From Clostridia bacterium (GTDB taxonomy: Bacteria; Bacillota_A; Clostridia; Christensenellales; Aristaeellaceae): a stretch of DNA of 59,024 nucleotides. The translations under genes were made by a program, and so were the position numbers. The DNA is taken from NCBI GenBank assembly GCA_017938645.1, contig JAGBBE010000094.1, forward strand, positions 1 to 59,024. Direction: 5' to 3'. The notes beneath the pieces were generated by a model. It had not been told where the DNA came from and did no database searches. It saw nothing but the letters and a program-made list of their open reading frames with translations. Shown here piece by piece: positions 26,078 through 33,554 of the stretch (position 1 is its first letter; each line of letters opens with the position of its first letter).

Positions 26078-26107
26078 AAGGAGCATCCGATTTCTCGGAT
26101 GCTCCTT
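26078..26107. terminator. Bidirectional terminator between the MFS gene and rpsR
   Basis: AAGGAGCATCCGA pairs perfectly with TCGGATGCTCCTT around TTTC. It serves the plus-strand transporter and the minus-strand rpsF-ssb-rpsR operon. Confidence 0.88.
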
Positions 26108-26126
26108 AAAAACATCGTTATTTAGC

Positions 26127-26381
26127 TTACTCCACAGAGTAGGGCATCAGGGCGATGGCACGGGCGCGCTTGATGGCCTCGGAGAGCTGACGCTGATGCT
26201 TGGCGCAGTTGCCGCTCATACGACGGGGCATGATCTTGCCACGCTCGTTCACAAAGCGGCGAAGGCGGTTCACATCTTTGTAGTCGATGTATTCGATCTT
26301 GTCCACGCAGAAGCTGCACACCTTGCGGCGGGGCTTGCGACCACGGGGACGAGGCCTTCTTTCACCACGATCCTCAGACAT
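26127..26381 (-). CDS. rpsR: 30S ribosomal protein S18 (cysteine-containing form)
   Basis: S18 pairs with S6 on the small-subunit platform. The 84 residues hold the family core ([24 protein letters not shown], given as separate motifs DYKDV and GKIMPRR). The Cys residues in VCSFCVDK plus the later NCAKHQRQL motif mark the zinc-type C+ paralogue, which implies that a C- paralogue used under zinc limitation might exist elsewhere in the genome. GGAGGTTAAGCCC precedes the ATG. It is the last gene of rpsF-ssb-rpsR. Confidence 0.96.
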   Translation of the reverse strand: MSEDRGERRPRPRGRKPRRKVCSFCVDKIEYIDYKDVNRLRRFVNERGKIMPRRMSGNCAKHQRQLSEAIKRARAIALMPYSVE

Positions 26382-26435
26382 GGGCTTAACCTCCTTTGGG
26401 TTATTCAGGACACAGTCTTCAAATGACTGCTTATT

Positions 26436-26858
26436 TTAGAAGGGAAGATCCTCATCGTCGACTTCCTGGAAACCCTTCTCCATAGCAGGAGCAGAGGGCT
26501 GTACAGGAGCTGCAGGCGCATAGCCGGCAGCATCATCGCTGCGAGAGGAAAGGAACTCAACGTCCTCAGCGGTAACTTCCAGCGAAAAACGGGTGGAACC
26601 GTCGTTAGCAGTATAGCTGCTGACAGACACAGGACCCATTACGCAAACCTTGCGGCCTTTGGCCAGATAGCGCTGGCAGTTTTCACCCAGCTGACGCCAG
26701 GCGGTCACACGGAAGAAATCCGCTTCAGGCTGGTTGGAGTTCTGAGAAGAACGGCGGCGATTCACAGCCACAGTGAACGTGCAGACGTTCAGACCAGTGG
26801 AAGTGGTGCGCAGTTCAGGATCCCGGGTAAGGTTTCCGATGATGGTCAACTTATTCAT
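26436..26858 (-). CDS. ssb: Single-stranded DNA-binding protein
   Basis: A 140-residue SSB, which protects single-stranded DNA and recruits repair proteins. The OB fold occupies residues 1-105 (MNKLTIIGNLTRDPELR, FFRVTAWRQLGENC, KVCVMGPVS). It is followed by a short Ala/Pro-rich linker and the conserved acidic tip DDEDLPF that binds partner proteins. Its place between rpsF and rpsR identifies it as the main replication SSB. The linker is shorter than in Bacillus SSB. Confidence 0.97.
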   Translation of the reverse strand: MNKLTIIGNLTRDPELRTTSTGLNVCTFTVAVNRRRSSQNSNQPEADFFRVTAWRQLGENCQRYLAKGRKVCVMGPVSVSSYTANDGSTRFSLEVTAEDVEFLSSRSDDAAGYAPAAPVQPSAPAMEKGFQEVDDEDLPF

Positions 26859-26872
26859 TGATTACACCATCC

Positions 26873-27259
26873 TTACTCAGCGGGGGTTTCAGCAACTTCG
26901 GCGGTTTCCTCAGCGGGAGCAGCCACAGGAGCAGCAACGCGCACGGGACGCGGCTTGACGCTGTGCTTCTTCTCCTCGAGCTTGATGATCAGGCAACGCA
27001 GGATATTTTCGTTAATACCCATGGTACGCTCGATCTCGCGGGGCAGTTCAGCGGGAGCCTTCATGGTTACCAGCACGTAGTAGCCTTCCAGCTTGTCGTT
27101 GATGGCGTAAGCCAGACGACGCTTGCCCCAGGTCTCGTCCACCTTCTCGACCTCACCGCCGTTGGCAGTGATCAGGTTGGAGAACTTCTCGATCAGCTCC
27201 TTGCGAGCGGTCTCCTCCAACGCGGTGTCGATGATGTAGGTCAGTTCATACCTATTCAT
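26873..27259 (-). CDS. rpsF: 30S ribosomal protein S6
   Basis: The 128-residue S6 starts MNRYELTYIID and has the expected WGKRRLAYAIND and EGYYVLVTMKAP blocks. I start it at the ATG 8 bases after AGGAGG; the in-frame GTG three codons earlier overlaps the ribosome-binding site and is unlikely. An Ala/Glu/Pro-rich C-terminal tail of about 25 residues, after the LRCLIIKLEE segment, extends past the core fold. It is the first gene of rpsF-ssb-rpsR. Confidence 0.96.
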   Translation of the reverse strand: MNRYELTYIIDTALEETARKELIEKFSNLITANGGEVEKVDETWGKRRLAYAINDKLEGYYVLVTMKAPAELPREIERTMGINENILRCLIIKLEEKKHSVKPRPVRVAAPVAAPAEETAEVAETPAE

Positions 27260-27285
27260 TCCATTCACCTCCTCTTGGACTTATG

Positions 27286-27306
27286 GCGCTGCATCCTGTG
27301 CAGCGC
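27286..27306 (-). promoter_or_regulatory. Hairpin in the rpsF leader
   Basis: A perfect 8-bp stem (GCGCTGCA with TGCAGCGC, loop of 5) lies between the predicted start point and the rpsF ribosome-binding site. Bacterial rpsF leaders often carry an S6:S18-binding autoregulatory structure; this hairpin is a candidate for it. Confidence 0.48.
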
Positions 27307-27325
27307 AAGGATGTGCCAGTAATGT

Positions 27326-27354
27326 ATTTTAACAGGGTGTCAATGAAAATGCAA
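27326..27354 (-). promoter_or_regulatory. Promoter of rpsF-ssb-rpsR
   Basis: Minus strand TTGCAT, 17-base spacer, TAAAAT. A nearby TTGACA (minus strand) has no -10 at proper distance. Confidence 0.75.
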
Positions 27355-27368
27355 GCGTTTTCGCAAAC

Positions 27369-27407
27369 TTTTTTGAAGTTTTTTCAACTTTTTTTGATAT
27401 CGTTTTT
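27369..27407. other. Phased T-tracts upstream of the rpsF promoter
   Basis: T-runs start at 27369, 27379, 27389 and 27403, the first three exactly 10 bases apart. In rpsF orientation they are A-tracts just upstream of the -35, as expected for bent DNA or an UP element. The rest of this 337-base gene-free interval is AT-rich and holds the two divergent promoters and the operator repeats of the pot regulator. Confidence 0.55.
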
Positions 27408-27487
27408 GATTTGATTCATCCTGCTGAAATTCACCTTTTTTTGCGCTCAAAACATAAAATAAATATCTGATTTTGCTATAAACGATA

Positions 27488-27516
27488 TTGACAGTGACAT
27501 AGCTTTATGATTTAAT
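27488..27516 (+). promoter_or_regulatory. Promoter of the XRE-cupin regulator/pot operon
   Basis: TTGACA, a 17-base spacer and TTTAAT. Confidence 0.82.
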
Positions 27517-27520
27517 AACA

Positions 27521-27560
27521 TCTGATTTGAAGTTTACTATTTCTAAACTTCAGATTTGAA
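27521..27560 (+). promoter_or_regulatory. Operator-like repeats before the XRE-cupin gene
   Basis: TGAAGTTTA and TAAACTTCA form a perfect inverted repeat with a 7-base spacer (27528-27552), and GATTTGAA occurs twice as a direct repeat (27524 and 27553). TTTGAAGTTT recurs at 27372. The site lies just downstream of the -10, fitting autorepression by the encoded HTH protein. Confidence 0.58.
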
Positions 27561-27596
27561 ACAAGTCTTCGGAAATCCGGTCAGGGAGGTGTCTGA

Positions 27597-28136
27597 ATGG
27601 AGATTGGCGAGAAGCTTCGCGAGCTTCGAATTCAGCGCGGATTGACGCAGGAAGAGCTTGCGGACCGATGTGAACTGAGCAAGGGTTTTATTTCCCAGGT
27701 GGAAAGAGAACTGGCTTCCCCATCCATTGCAACCCTTAAAGACATGCTGGAATGTCTTGGCGTTACGCTGCAGAGTTTCTTCAGCGACAACAGCTCCGAA
27801 AAGGTTGTTTTCGCACCTCAGGACATGTTTGAAAAGGAAGACGAAGAAGCCGGCCGCAAAATCACCTGGCTTGTGCCCGACGCCCAGAAAAACAGCATGG
27901 AGCCGATCTTGCTGGAGCTTCAGCCCGGCGGAACCAGTCAGCTGCTTCCTCCGCATGAAGGCGAGGAGTTCGGCTATGTCCTCAAAGGCCAGATCGTCCT
28001 TCTGGCAGGCAAACGCCGCTATACCGTGCGCAAGGGCGATAGCTTCTGTCTACATCCCTCTGTAACCCATTCCATCGAAAATCCCGGCACAAAGCCTGCA
28101 GCAGTTCTGTGGGTCTCCACGCCGCCAAGTTTTTAA
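27597..28136 (+). CDS. XRE-family regulator with cupin domain
   Basis: A 179-residue transcription factor. Residues 5-60 are an XRE-type HTH (LRELRIQRGLTQEELADRC, then LSKGFISQVEREL), and residues 105-178 form a cupin (LPPHEGEEFGYVLKGQIVLL, then GDSFCLHPSVTHSIEN), which probably senses a small ligand. PuuR-type proteins of this architecture control polyamine genes, and this gene directly precedes potABCD, so it likely adjusts polyamine uptake; that is inference. The ATG follows GGGAGGTG. Operator-like repeats sit in its own promoter. Confidence 0.9.
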   Translation: MEIGEKLRELRIQRGLTQEELADRCELSKGFISQVERELASPSIATLKDMLECLGVTLQSFFSDNSSEKVVFAPQDMFEKEDEEAGRKITWLVPDAQKNSMEPILLELQPGGTSQLLPPHEGEEFGYVLKGQIVLLAGKRRYTVRKGDSFCLHPSVTHSIENPGTKPAAVLWVSTPPSF

Positions 28137-28167
28137 GTATTTTCCATACCAAAAGGAGAGCTTTATC

Positions 28168-29235
28168 ATGATGGAGCAGGAACATCTGATCGACCTGAAA
28201 AATATCTCCAAGGAATTTGACGGTACAGCCGTACTGAAGAATATCAATCTTTACGTCCGCAAGAAGGAATTCGTTACGCTTCTTGGCCCCAGCGGCTGCG
28301 GAAAGACCACCACGCTTCGCATCATCGGCGGCTTTGAATATCCCAGCGAGGGCACCGTCTATTTTGAAGGCAAGGACATCACCTCTCTGCCTCCCTACAA
28401 ACGCCGCGTAAACACCGTATTCCAGAAGTATGCCCTCTTCCCTCATCTTAATGTAGAGGACAACATTGCATTCGGCCTGAAAATCGCCAAGGTTCCGCGC
28501 AGTGAAATCAAAACCCGCGTAGAACGCATGCTGGATCTGGTCAACCTCAAGGGCTACGGCAAGCGCAAGGTGGATCAGCTTTCCGGCGGTCAGCAGCAGC
28601 GTATTGCCATTGCCCGCGCGCTGGTCAATGAGCCTGAAGTGCTCCTGCTGGATGAGCCTCTTGGCGCACTTGACCTGAAGCTGCGCAAGGAAATGCAGCT
28701 GGAACTCAAGAGCATGCAGCAGCGCCTTGGCATCACCTTCATCTACGTTACCCACGATCAGGAAGAAGCCCTCACCATGAGCGACACAGTGGTCGTCATG
28801 CGCGACGGCGAAATCCTGCAAATCGGCGATCCCAAGCGCATTTACGACGAACCGGCCAATGCTTTTGTGGCCGATTTCATCGGCGAAAGCAACATCCTGC
28901 GCGGCACGATGATCCGCGACGAGCTCGTCCATTTTGCCGGCTACGATTTCCCCTGCGTCGACTCCGGCTTCGGCGAGGATGCTCCTGTGGACGTCGTGGT
29001 TCGTCCTGAGGATATCATGCTGGTGGGCGAAGACATCGGCCAGATCAGCGGCATCGTCAAGAGCGTTCTGTTCAAGGGTGTTCATTATGAAATGATGATT
29101 GACGCCGGCGAAACCACCTTCAAGGTTCATTCCACCGTGATGCAGCCTCAGGGGTCCCGCGTGGGCATCAGCATCGTTCCCTACAACATTCACATCATGA
29201 AGCCCATGGTCAAGGAGGCAACCGTCGATGCTTAA
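28168..29235 (+). CDS. potA: Spermidine/putrescine ABC transporter ATPase
   Basis: The 355-residue ATPase of a polyamine importer. Walker A is GPSGCGKTT (residues 40-48), the signature LSGGQQQR, Walker B LLLDEPLGALD, and the TOBE domain follows residue 240 (VRPEDIMLV). The first two codons are both ATG; AAAGGAGAG suits either. Its 3' end overlaps potB by 8 bases, so translation is coupled. Order potA-potB-potC-potD matches the classical operon. Confidence 0.95.
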   Translation: MMEQEHLIDLKNISKEFDGTAVLKNINLYVRKKEFVTLLGPSGCGKTTTLRIIGGFEYPSEGTVYFEGKDITSLPPYKRRVNTVFQKYALFPHLNVEDNIAFGLKIAKVPRSEIKTRVERMLDLVNLKGYGKRKVDQLSGGQQQRIAIARALVNEPEVLLLDEPLGALDLKLRKEMQLELKSMQQRLGITFIYVTHDQEEALTMSDTVVVMRDGEILQIGDPKRIYDEPANAFVADFIGESNILRGTMIRDELVHFAGYDFPCVDSGFGEDAPVDVVVRPEDIMLVGEDIGQISGIVKSVLFKGVHYEMMIDAGETTFKVHSTVMQPQGSRVGISIVPYNIHIMKPMVKEATVDA

Positions 29236-30217
29236 AATGACGCTGCCCTGGTGGGGCTGGGCGCTGATGGGAGCGGGTCTTGTCTGCTTCATCGCCATGA
29301 TCGTCGTATCCATCCGGCGCAATCAGGGCGTGAAGCGCAGCCTCTTTGCCTCTCCATACGCGCTGTGGATGGTCATCTTTACCGTGGTTCCGGTGATTCT
29401 CATCGGTTACTATGCCTTTACGGATTCCTCTGGCGCTTTCACGCTGGACAACTTCCGCAATTTCTGGGACAGCAACTACGAATCCAACAAGGTGATTCTG
29501 GAGGCCATGGGTGACGCCGGTCTGGCATACGTTACCCGCGGCACTGTGAACGTCGATACCCTTGTTTATTCTCTGTGGATGGCGTTCGAATGTACGGTCA
29601 TCTGTCTGGTGCTTGGCTATCCCGCCGCACTGTTCATGGCCGACCGCAACATGAAGCTTGGTCCTACGCTGGTCGTGCTGTTCATCATTCCGATGTGGAT
29701 GAACTTCCTGCTGCGCACCATCGCGTGGATGAGCCTTCTGGAGGACAGCGGCCTGATCAACACCTTCCTTCGCTGGCTTGGTTTTGACGGCGTTCGCCTG
29801 ATGTACAACTCCGGCGCGGTGCTGCTGGGTATGGTCTACAACTTCCTGCCCTTCATGGTCTTCCCCATCTATACGGTGCTGAGCAAAATGGACTTCCGCC
29901 TGAGTGAAGCGGCTGCCGATCTTGGCTGCAACAGCTGGAAGACGCTCTACAAAGTCACCATGCCTCTGTCCATTCCCGGTGTGATCAGCGGTATTACGAT
30001 GGTGTTCATGCCTTCGGTAACCACGTTCTTCATTCCCCGCGTGCTGGGCGGCGGCAACACCATGATGTTCGGCGACCTGATCGAAGCAAAGTTCCTCACC
30101 GAAGGCAACTGGAACGTTGGCTCGGCGTTGTCTCTGATCATGATGGTACTGATTCTCATCAGTCTGTCCATCCTGCGCAAAGCGGATCCCAATGGTGAAG
30201 GAGGCGGCATTGCATGA
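29228..30217 (+). CDS. potB: Spermidine/putrescine ABC transporter permease
   Basis: A 329-residue membrane subunit. Besides the usual six helices it has an extra N-terminal hydrophobic segment (WWGWALMGAGLVCFIAMIVV) before the family start near residue 45 (FASPYALWMVIFTVVP), so it is longer than E. coli PotB. The EAA-type loop is SEAAADLGCNSWKTLYKV. The start ATG follows AAGGAGG and overlaps potA. The 3' end overlaps potC as ATGA. Confidence 0.94.
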   Translation: MLKMTLPWWGWALMGAGLVCFIAMIVVSIRRNQGVKRSLFASPYALWMVIFTVVPVILIGYYAFTDSSGAFTLDNFRNFWDSNYESNKVILEAMGDAGLAYVTRGTVNVDTLVYSLWMAFECTVICLVLGYPAALFMADRNMKLGPTLVVLFIIPMWMNFLLRTIAWMSLLEDSGLINTFLRWLGFDGVRLMYNSGAVLLGMVYNFLPFMVFPIYTVLSKMDFRLSEAAADLGCNSWKTLYKVTMPLSIPGVISGITMVFMPSVTTFFIPRVLGGGNTMMFGDLIEAKFLTEGNWNVGSALSLIMMVLILISLSILRKADPNGEGGGIA

Positions 30218-30981
30218 AAAAATTCTTTAAGCAGTGCTACCTGGGCATTATTCTGGTATTCCTGTATGTGCCCATCATCGTGCTGATTGTTCAGTCCTTC
30301 AACGCCGGCAAGAGCCGCGCCAAGTGGGAAGGTTTCTCCTTCCGCTGGTATATCGAACTGTTCCAGGACACGCGCATTCTCAATGCCCTGTACGTTACGT
30401 TGTCCATCGCCGTTCTGGCCATGATTGTTTCCACCATTCTGGGCACGCTGGCCGCTATCGGCATCTACAGCATGAAAAAGCGTCCTCAGGCGCTGATGAT
30501 GACCCTTACCAATCTGCCCAACACCATGCCTGATATCGTTACCGGTATCTCGCTGATGCTTCTGTTCCTGTTTACCAAGGTGGAGCGCGGATACTTCACA
30601 ATGCTGCTTGCGCACATCACGTTTGACGTGCCGTATGTGATATTGTCAGTATTGCCGAAGCTGAAACAGATGAACAAACATACATACGAGGCAGCACTGG
30701 ATCTGGGCGCTACTCCCACCTATGCCCTCACCCACGTCATCATTCCCGAGTGCAAGGGCGGCATCATCACGGGCGCAATGCTGGCCTTTACCCTGTCGCT
30801 GGACGACTTCACCATCAGCTACTTCACCACCTCTCCGCTGGTGCAGAATCTGTCCACCCTGATTTACTCCGCCGCGCGCAGAGGCATTGAGCCTTCGCTC
30901 AACGCATTGTCTGCGCTGATGTTCGTGTCGCTGCTGGTGCTGCTGCTCATTGTCAACCGCCGCACCGTCGAGTCGAACTGA
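30214..30981 (+). CDS. potC: Spermidine/putrescine ABC transporter permease
   Basis: The second membrane subunit, 255 residues, beginning with a membrane helix after KKFFKQ. It carries the family segments VQSFNAGKSRAKWEGFSFRW and, as EAA loop, YEAALDLGATPTYALTHVI. SLDDFTISYF in the last third is characteristic of PotC. It is coupled to potB by an ATGA overlap. It is followed by an 85-base interval with a hairpin and then potD. Confidence 0.95.
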   Translation: MKKFFKQCYLGIILVFLYVPIIVLIVQSFNAGKSRAKWEGFSFRWYIELFQDTRILNALYVTLSIAVLAMIVSTILGTLAAIGIYSMKKRPQALMMTLTNLPNTMPDIVTGISLMLLFLFTKVERGYFTMLLAHITFDVPYVILSVLPKLKQMNKHTYEAALDLGATPTYALTHVIIPECKGGIITGAMLAFTLSLDDFTISYFTTSPLVQNLSTLIYSAARRGIEPSLNALSALMFVSLLVLLLIVNRRTVESN

Positions 30982-31008
30982 TTTCTTTCTGCAGTCGTCT
31001 GCCAAGGC

Positions 31009-31034
31009 CGCCGATGAGGCAGGTACATCCGGCG
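31009..31034 (+). other. Intercistronic hairpin between potC and potD
   Basis: CGCCGATG pairs with CAT-CGGCG (one bulged C) around a 9-base loop. There is no T-tract, so a role in mRNA stability is more likely than termination. Confidence 0.4.
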
Positions 31035-31066
31035 ATTGACATATCGCATCAAGGAGGTCTCCTACC

Positions 31067-32101
31067 ATGAAAAAGTTTCTCTGCGTGCTCCTGCTGATTG
31101 CTCTGCTGCCCGCCTGTGCCATGGCTGAAGAAGTCGTTAACGTTTTCAACTGGGAAGATTACATCGATCCCGAAGTCATCACAATGTTTGAGAACGAGAC
31201 CGGCATCAAGGTCAACTACATGAACTTCACTACCAACGAGGACATGATCGTTCAGGTGGAAGCCAATCCCGGTGCATTCGACCTGTGCTTCCCTTCCGAC
31301 TATATCATCGAGCGCATGATCACGAAGGGTCTGCTGGCTGAAATCGATTTTGCCAACGTTCCCAACTTCAATCAGACAATGCCTAATCTGCTCAACCCCG
31401 CTTATGATCCCGAAAACCTGTACTCTGTTCCCTATATGTGGGGTACCGTAGGCATTCTGTACAATACCACCAAGGTGCAGGAGCCGGTTGAATCCTGGTC
31501 CATCCTGTGGGACAGCAAGTATGCCGGTAACGTGTTCATGCTCGACTCCATCCGCGACTCTATGGGCGTGACGCTCAAGTACCTTGGCTACTCTCTCAAC
31601 ACCCGCGATATTCCTGCGCTGATGACCGCCAAGCAGAAGCTGATTGAGCAGAAGCAGTCCGGTGTGGTCAAAGCCTATCAGGTGGACGAAACCAAGGATA
31701 AGATGGTTGCCGGTGAAGCCGCTCTGGCTCTGATGTGGTCCGGCGATGCGCAGTACGCCATCGACCTCAATGCTGATCTGGCCTATGCCATTCCTCAGGA
31801 AGGCTCCAATGTCTGGGTTGACGGCATGGTCATTCCCAAGGATGCCCGCAACAAGAAGAATGCCGAAATCTTCATCAACTTCCTCTGCCGCCCCGACATC
31901 GCTCAGATGAACTGCGATTACATCCGCTACTCCAGCCCCAACACCGGCGCCATCGAGCTGATGGGCGAAGCCTACACCTCCAATCCCGTGATGAATCCCG
32001 CAGATGACGTGGTTGCTAAGTGCGAATTCTTCAACGACATTGAAGACGCCTTCCGCTCCGTCTACGAGGCGATGTGGATGGAAGTCAAGAACGCCAAGTA
32101 A
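31067..32101 (+). CDS. potD: Spermidine/putrescine-binding protein
   Basis: The 344-residue secreted polyamine-binding component. The signal peptide is KKFLCVLLLIALLPACAMAEE; it could be processed at LPAC as an unusual lipobox or after AMA by type I peptidase. The mature protein opens with VNVFNWEDYIDPEVI, the typical PotD/PotF start, and has FDLCFPSDYI and VPYMWGTVGILYN in the ligand-binding lobes. AAGGAGG precedes the ATG. It ends the operon at a terminator. Confidence 0.94.
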   Translation: MKKFLCVLLLIALLPACAMAEEVVNVFNWEDYIDPEVITMFENETGIKVNYMNFTTNEDMIVQVEANPGAFDLCFPSDYIIERMITKGLLAEIDFANVPNFNQTMPNLLNPAYDPENLYSVPYMWGTVGILYNTTKVQEPVESWSILWDSKYAGNVFMLDSIRDSMGVTLKYLGYSLNTRDIPALMTAKQKLIEQKQSGVVKAYQVDETKDKMVAGEAALALMWSGDAQYAIDLNADLAYAIPQEGSNVWVDGMVIPKDARNKKNAEIFINFLCRPDIAQMNCDYIRYSSPNTGAIELMGEAYTSNPVMNPADDVVAKCEFFNDIEDAFRSVYEAMWMEVKNAK

Positions 32102-32111
32102 TTCATATAAG

Positions 32112-32142
32112 AACCGGACTGGAGCAGTGCTTCAGTCCGGTT
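32112..32142 (+). terminator. Terminator of potABCD
   Basis: AACCGGACTG pairs perfectly with CAGTCCGGTT around an 11-base loop, followed by TGCTGATTTCG, a poor T-tract. The second arm includes the stop codon of the convergent ACT-domain gene. Confidence 0.68.
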
Positions 32143-32506
32143 TGCTGATTTCGTATCCGTTTTTGCTCAAAAGCCAGAGCGCATCATCAAAGTATATTTC
32201 CTTAAGAAACAGGTAATCCGTATTGTAAGTTGATACTGCAAAAACAGGTATGCCATTTTCAGCCAAAATCGAGGCAATACGGGCTAAAATACCCACCAGT
32301 CCGAAGTCCAGGACACCCTCGATGCGAAAGGCCTTCCAGCCGTCTTCACGGGCTTCGGTGTGTGCAGGAACACTCCTTGTCGGACAGACCAATGAAAGCT
32401 CTTCATCCGTACGCGAAAGAAAGCAAAAGGCTTCCGTACAGGCAAAAGCTTCATCCTTCGGGAGTTTGCATACCGAAAAATCAAAAGGCAGTACTTTCAG
32501 TTTCAT
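32132..32506 (-). CDS. ACT-domain protein (COG3603-like)
   Basis: A 124-residue protein with two ACT-like halves: residues 1-55 (MKLKVLPFDFSVCKL, FCFLSRTDEELSLVCPT) and residues 60-124 (FRIEGVLDFGLVGILARIAS, FAVSTYNTDYLFLKE). This matches the CASTOR/ACT_7-type stand-alone ACT proteins, probably amino-acid sensors with unknown partners. I start it at the ATG following TAGGAGA; a longer reading of 41 residues runs across a terminator-like hairpin. The stop codon lies inside the pot terminator. It follows the YitT gene but is separated from it by a hairpin. Confidence 0.87.
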   Translation of the reverse strand: MKLKVLPFDFSVCKLPKDEAFACTEAFCFLSRTDEELSLVCPTRSVPAHTEAREDGWKAFRIEGVLDFGLVGILARIASILAENGIPVFAVSTYNTDYLFLKEIYFDDALWLLSKNGYEISKPD

Positions 32507-32522
32507 CCAGCATTCTCCTATG

Positions 32523-32551
32523 CAAAGAGCCCGTGCAGTGCGGGCTCTTTG
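32523..32551. terminator. Hairpin between the YitT and ACT genes
   Basis: CAAAGAGCCCG and CGGGCTCTTTG pair around a 7-base loop. It follows the YitT stop codon in minus orientation. The T-tract is short (CTCTTTGC), so termination may be partial and the ACT gene may be served by read-through. Confidence 0.6.
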
Positions 32552-32565
32552 CTGTGTGGTTTTGA

Positions 32566-33426
32566 TCAAATCGCACCGCGGAACCCTTTGCCGATGATCT
32601 CCGTGGTATTGGTAATCAGAATAAAGCAATGCTGATCCACGCTGCGTGCGAACTGGCGCAGACGCACCGCCTGATAACGGTTGACAACGGTGAGAATAAC
32701 CGTTTTGTCCTCATGCGTGAATGCTCCTTCGCCGTCAATCTTGGTTGCACCGCGCTTGAGTTCGTCCGTGATAAACTCGATCATCTCTTCCGGCTTGGAT
32801 GTGATGATTTGGAACGCCTTGTGCACCTTGATGTTTTCCAGCACCATGTCAACAATCACAGACTTAAGCATCAAGCCAAGCACACTGAAAAGGCCTGTTT
32901 CCATGCCGAAAGCAAAGCACGCCGCAACCGTAATGGAAAAATCAACAAACAGAAGCGCATTGCCGATATTCAGGTTGGTGTACTTGCGCAGAATCATGGC
33001 AACGATGTCCGTGCCGCCGCTGGATGCCTGCATGTTAAACAGGATTGCACTGCCGATGGCAGGCAGAGCCACGGCAAAAACCAGCTCCAGAAGCGGCTGG
33101 GTGGTCATGGGCTGCGTCAGCGGACAGATGTATTCCAGCGCCCACGTTGCGCCGGAAAGCACCAGACTGGTATATGCCGTGCGCACGCCAAAAGACTTGC
33201 CCAGAATGACAAAACCCAGCAAAAGAAGCGCCTGATTGATGATAAACATAATTGCACCAGGCGTAGAAGGCATATAATGGCCCAGAATGATGGCAAGGCC
33301 GCTGACGCCGCCGGTAGAGAAATGATTGGGGAATTTGAAGAAGTATACGCCGACCGCAATCAAAAGCGTGCCTGCGGTAAGCATCACGTATTCCATAAAC
33401 GTTTCTTTGGTAAACCGTACCTTCAT
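32566..33426 (-). CDS. YitT family membrane protein (DUF2179 domain)
   Basis: A 286-residue membrane protein with five or six helices in residues 10-205 (FKFPNHFSTGGVSGLAIIL, then FNMQASSGGTDIVAMILRKY) and a C-terminal soluble DUF2179 domain of about 80 residues (AFQIITSKPEEMIEFI ... GKGF). The family is common in Firmicutes and its function is not settled. Two adjacent ATGs are possible; the second has the better spacing (7 bases) from GGAGG, so I use it. It has its own promoter between it and the regulator gene. Confidence 0.9.
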   Translation of the reverse strand: MKVRFTKETFMEYVMLTAGTLLIAVGVYFFKFPNHFSTGGVSGLAIILGHYMPSTPGAIMFIINQALLLLGFVILGKSFGVRTAYTSLVLSGATWALEYICPLTQPMTTQPLLELVFAVALPAIGSAILFNMQASSGGTDIVAMILRKYTNLNIGNALLFVDFSITVAACFAFGMETGLFSVLGLMLKSVIVDMVLENIKVHKAFQIITSKPEEMIEFITDELKRGATKIDGEGAFTHEDKTVILTVVNRYQAVRLRQFARSVDQHCFILITNTTEIIGKGFRGAI

Positions 33427-33461
33427 CATTGAGCCTCCATAGATTGTGGATTTGCCTGTAT

Positions 33462-33490
33462 ATTTTAGAATAAGCCTTTTATAAAAGCAA
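33462..33490 (-). promoter_or_regulatory. Promoter of the YitT gene
   Basis: Minus strand TTGCTT, 17-base spacer, TAAAAT. Confidence 0.7.
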
Positions 33491-33502
33491 GTGAAAACAA
33501 TG

Positions 33503-33540
33503 AAAAATCCCGTATCATCCAAAACAAGGACGATACGGGA
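33503..33540 (-). terminator. Terminator of the HTH/S24-like regulator gene
   Basis: Minus strand TCCCGTATC pairs with GATACGGGA, with a further three inner pairs after a mismatch, followed by TTTTTCATTG. Confidence 0.85.
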
Positions 33541-33554
33541 CAAAATGGAAAGCA

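Noticed and set aside
27260..27268. GTG start for rpsF three codons upstream
   Set aside because: It overlaps the Shine-Dalgarno sequence; the ATG 8 bases after AGGAGG gives the normal S6 N-terminus.
31036..31041. TTGACA as an internal promoter for potD
   Set aside because: No -10 element at a usable distance; the next feature is the potD ribosome-binding site.
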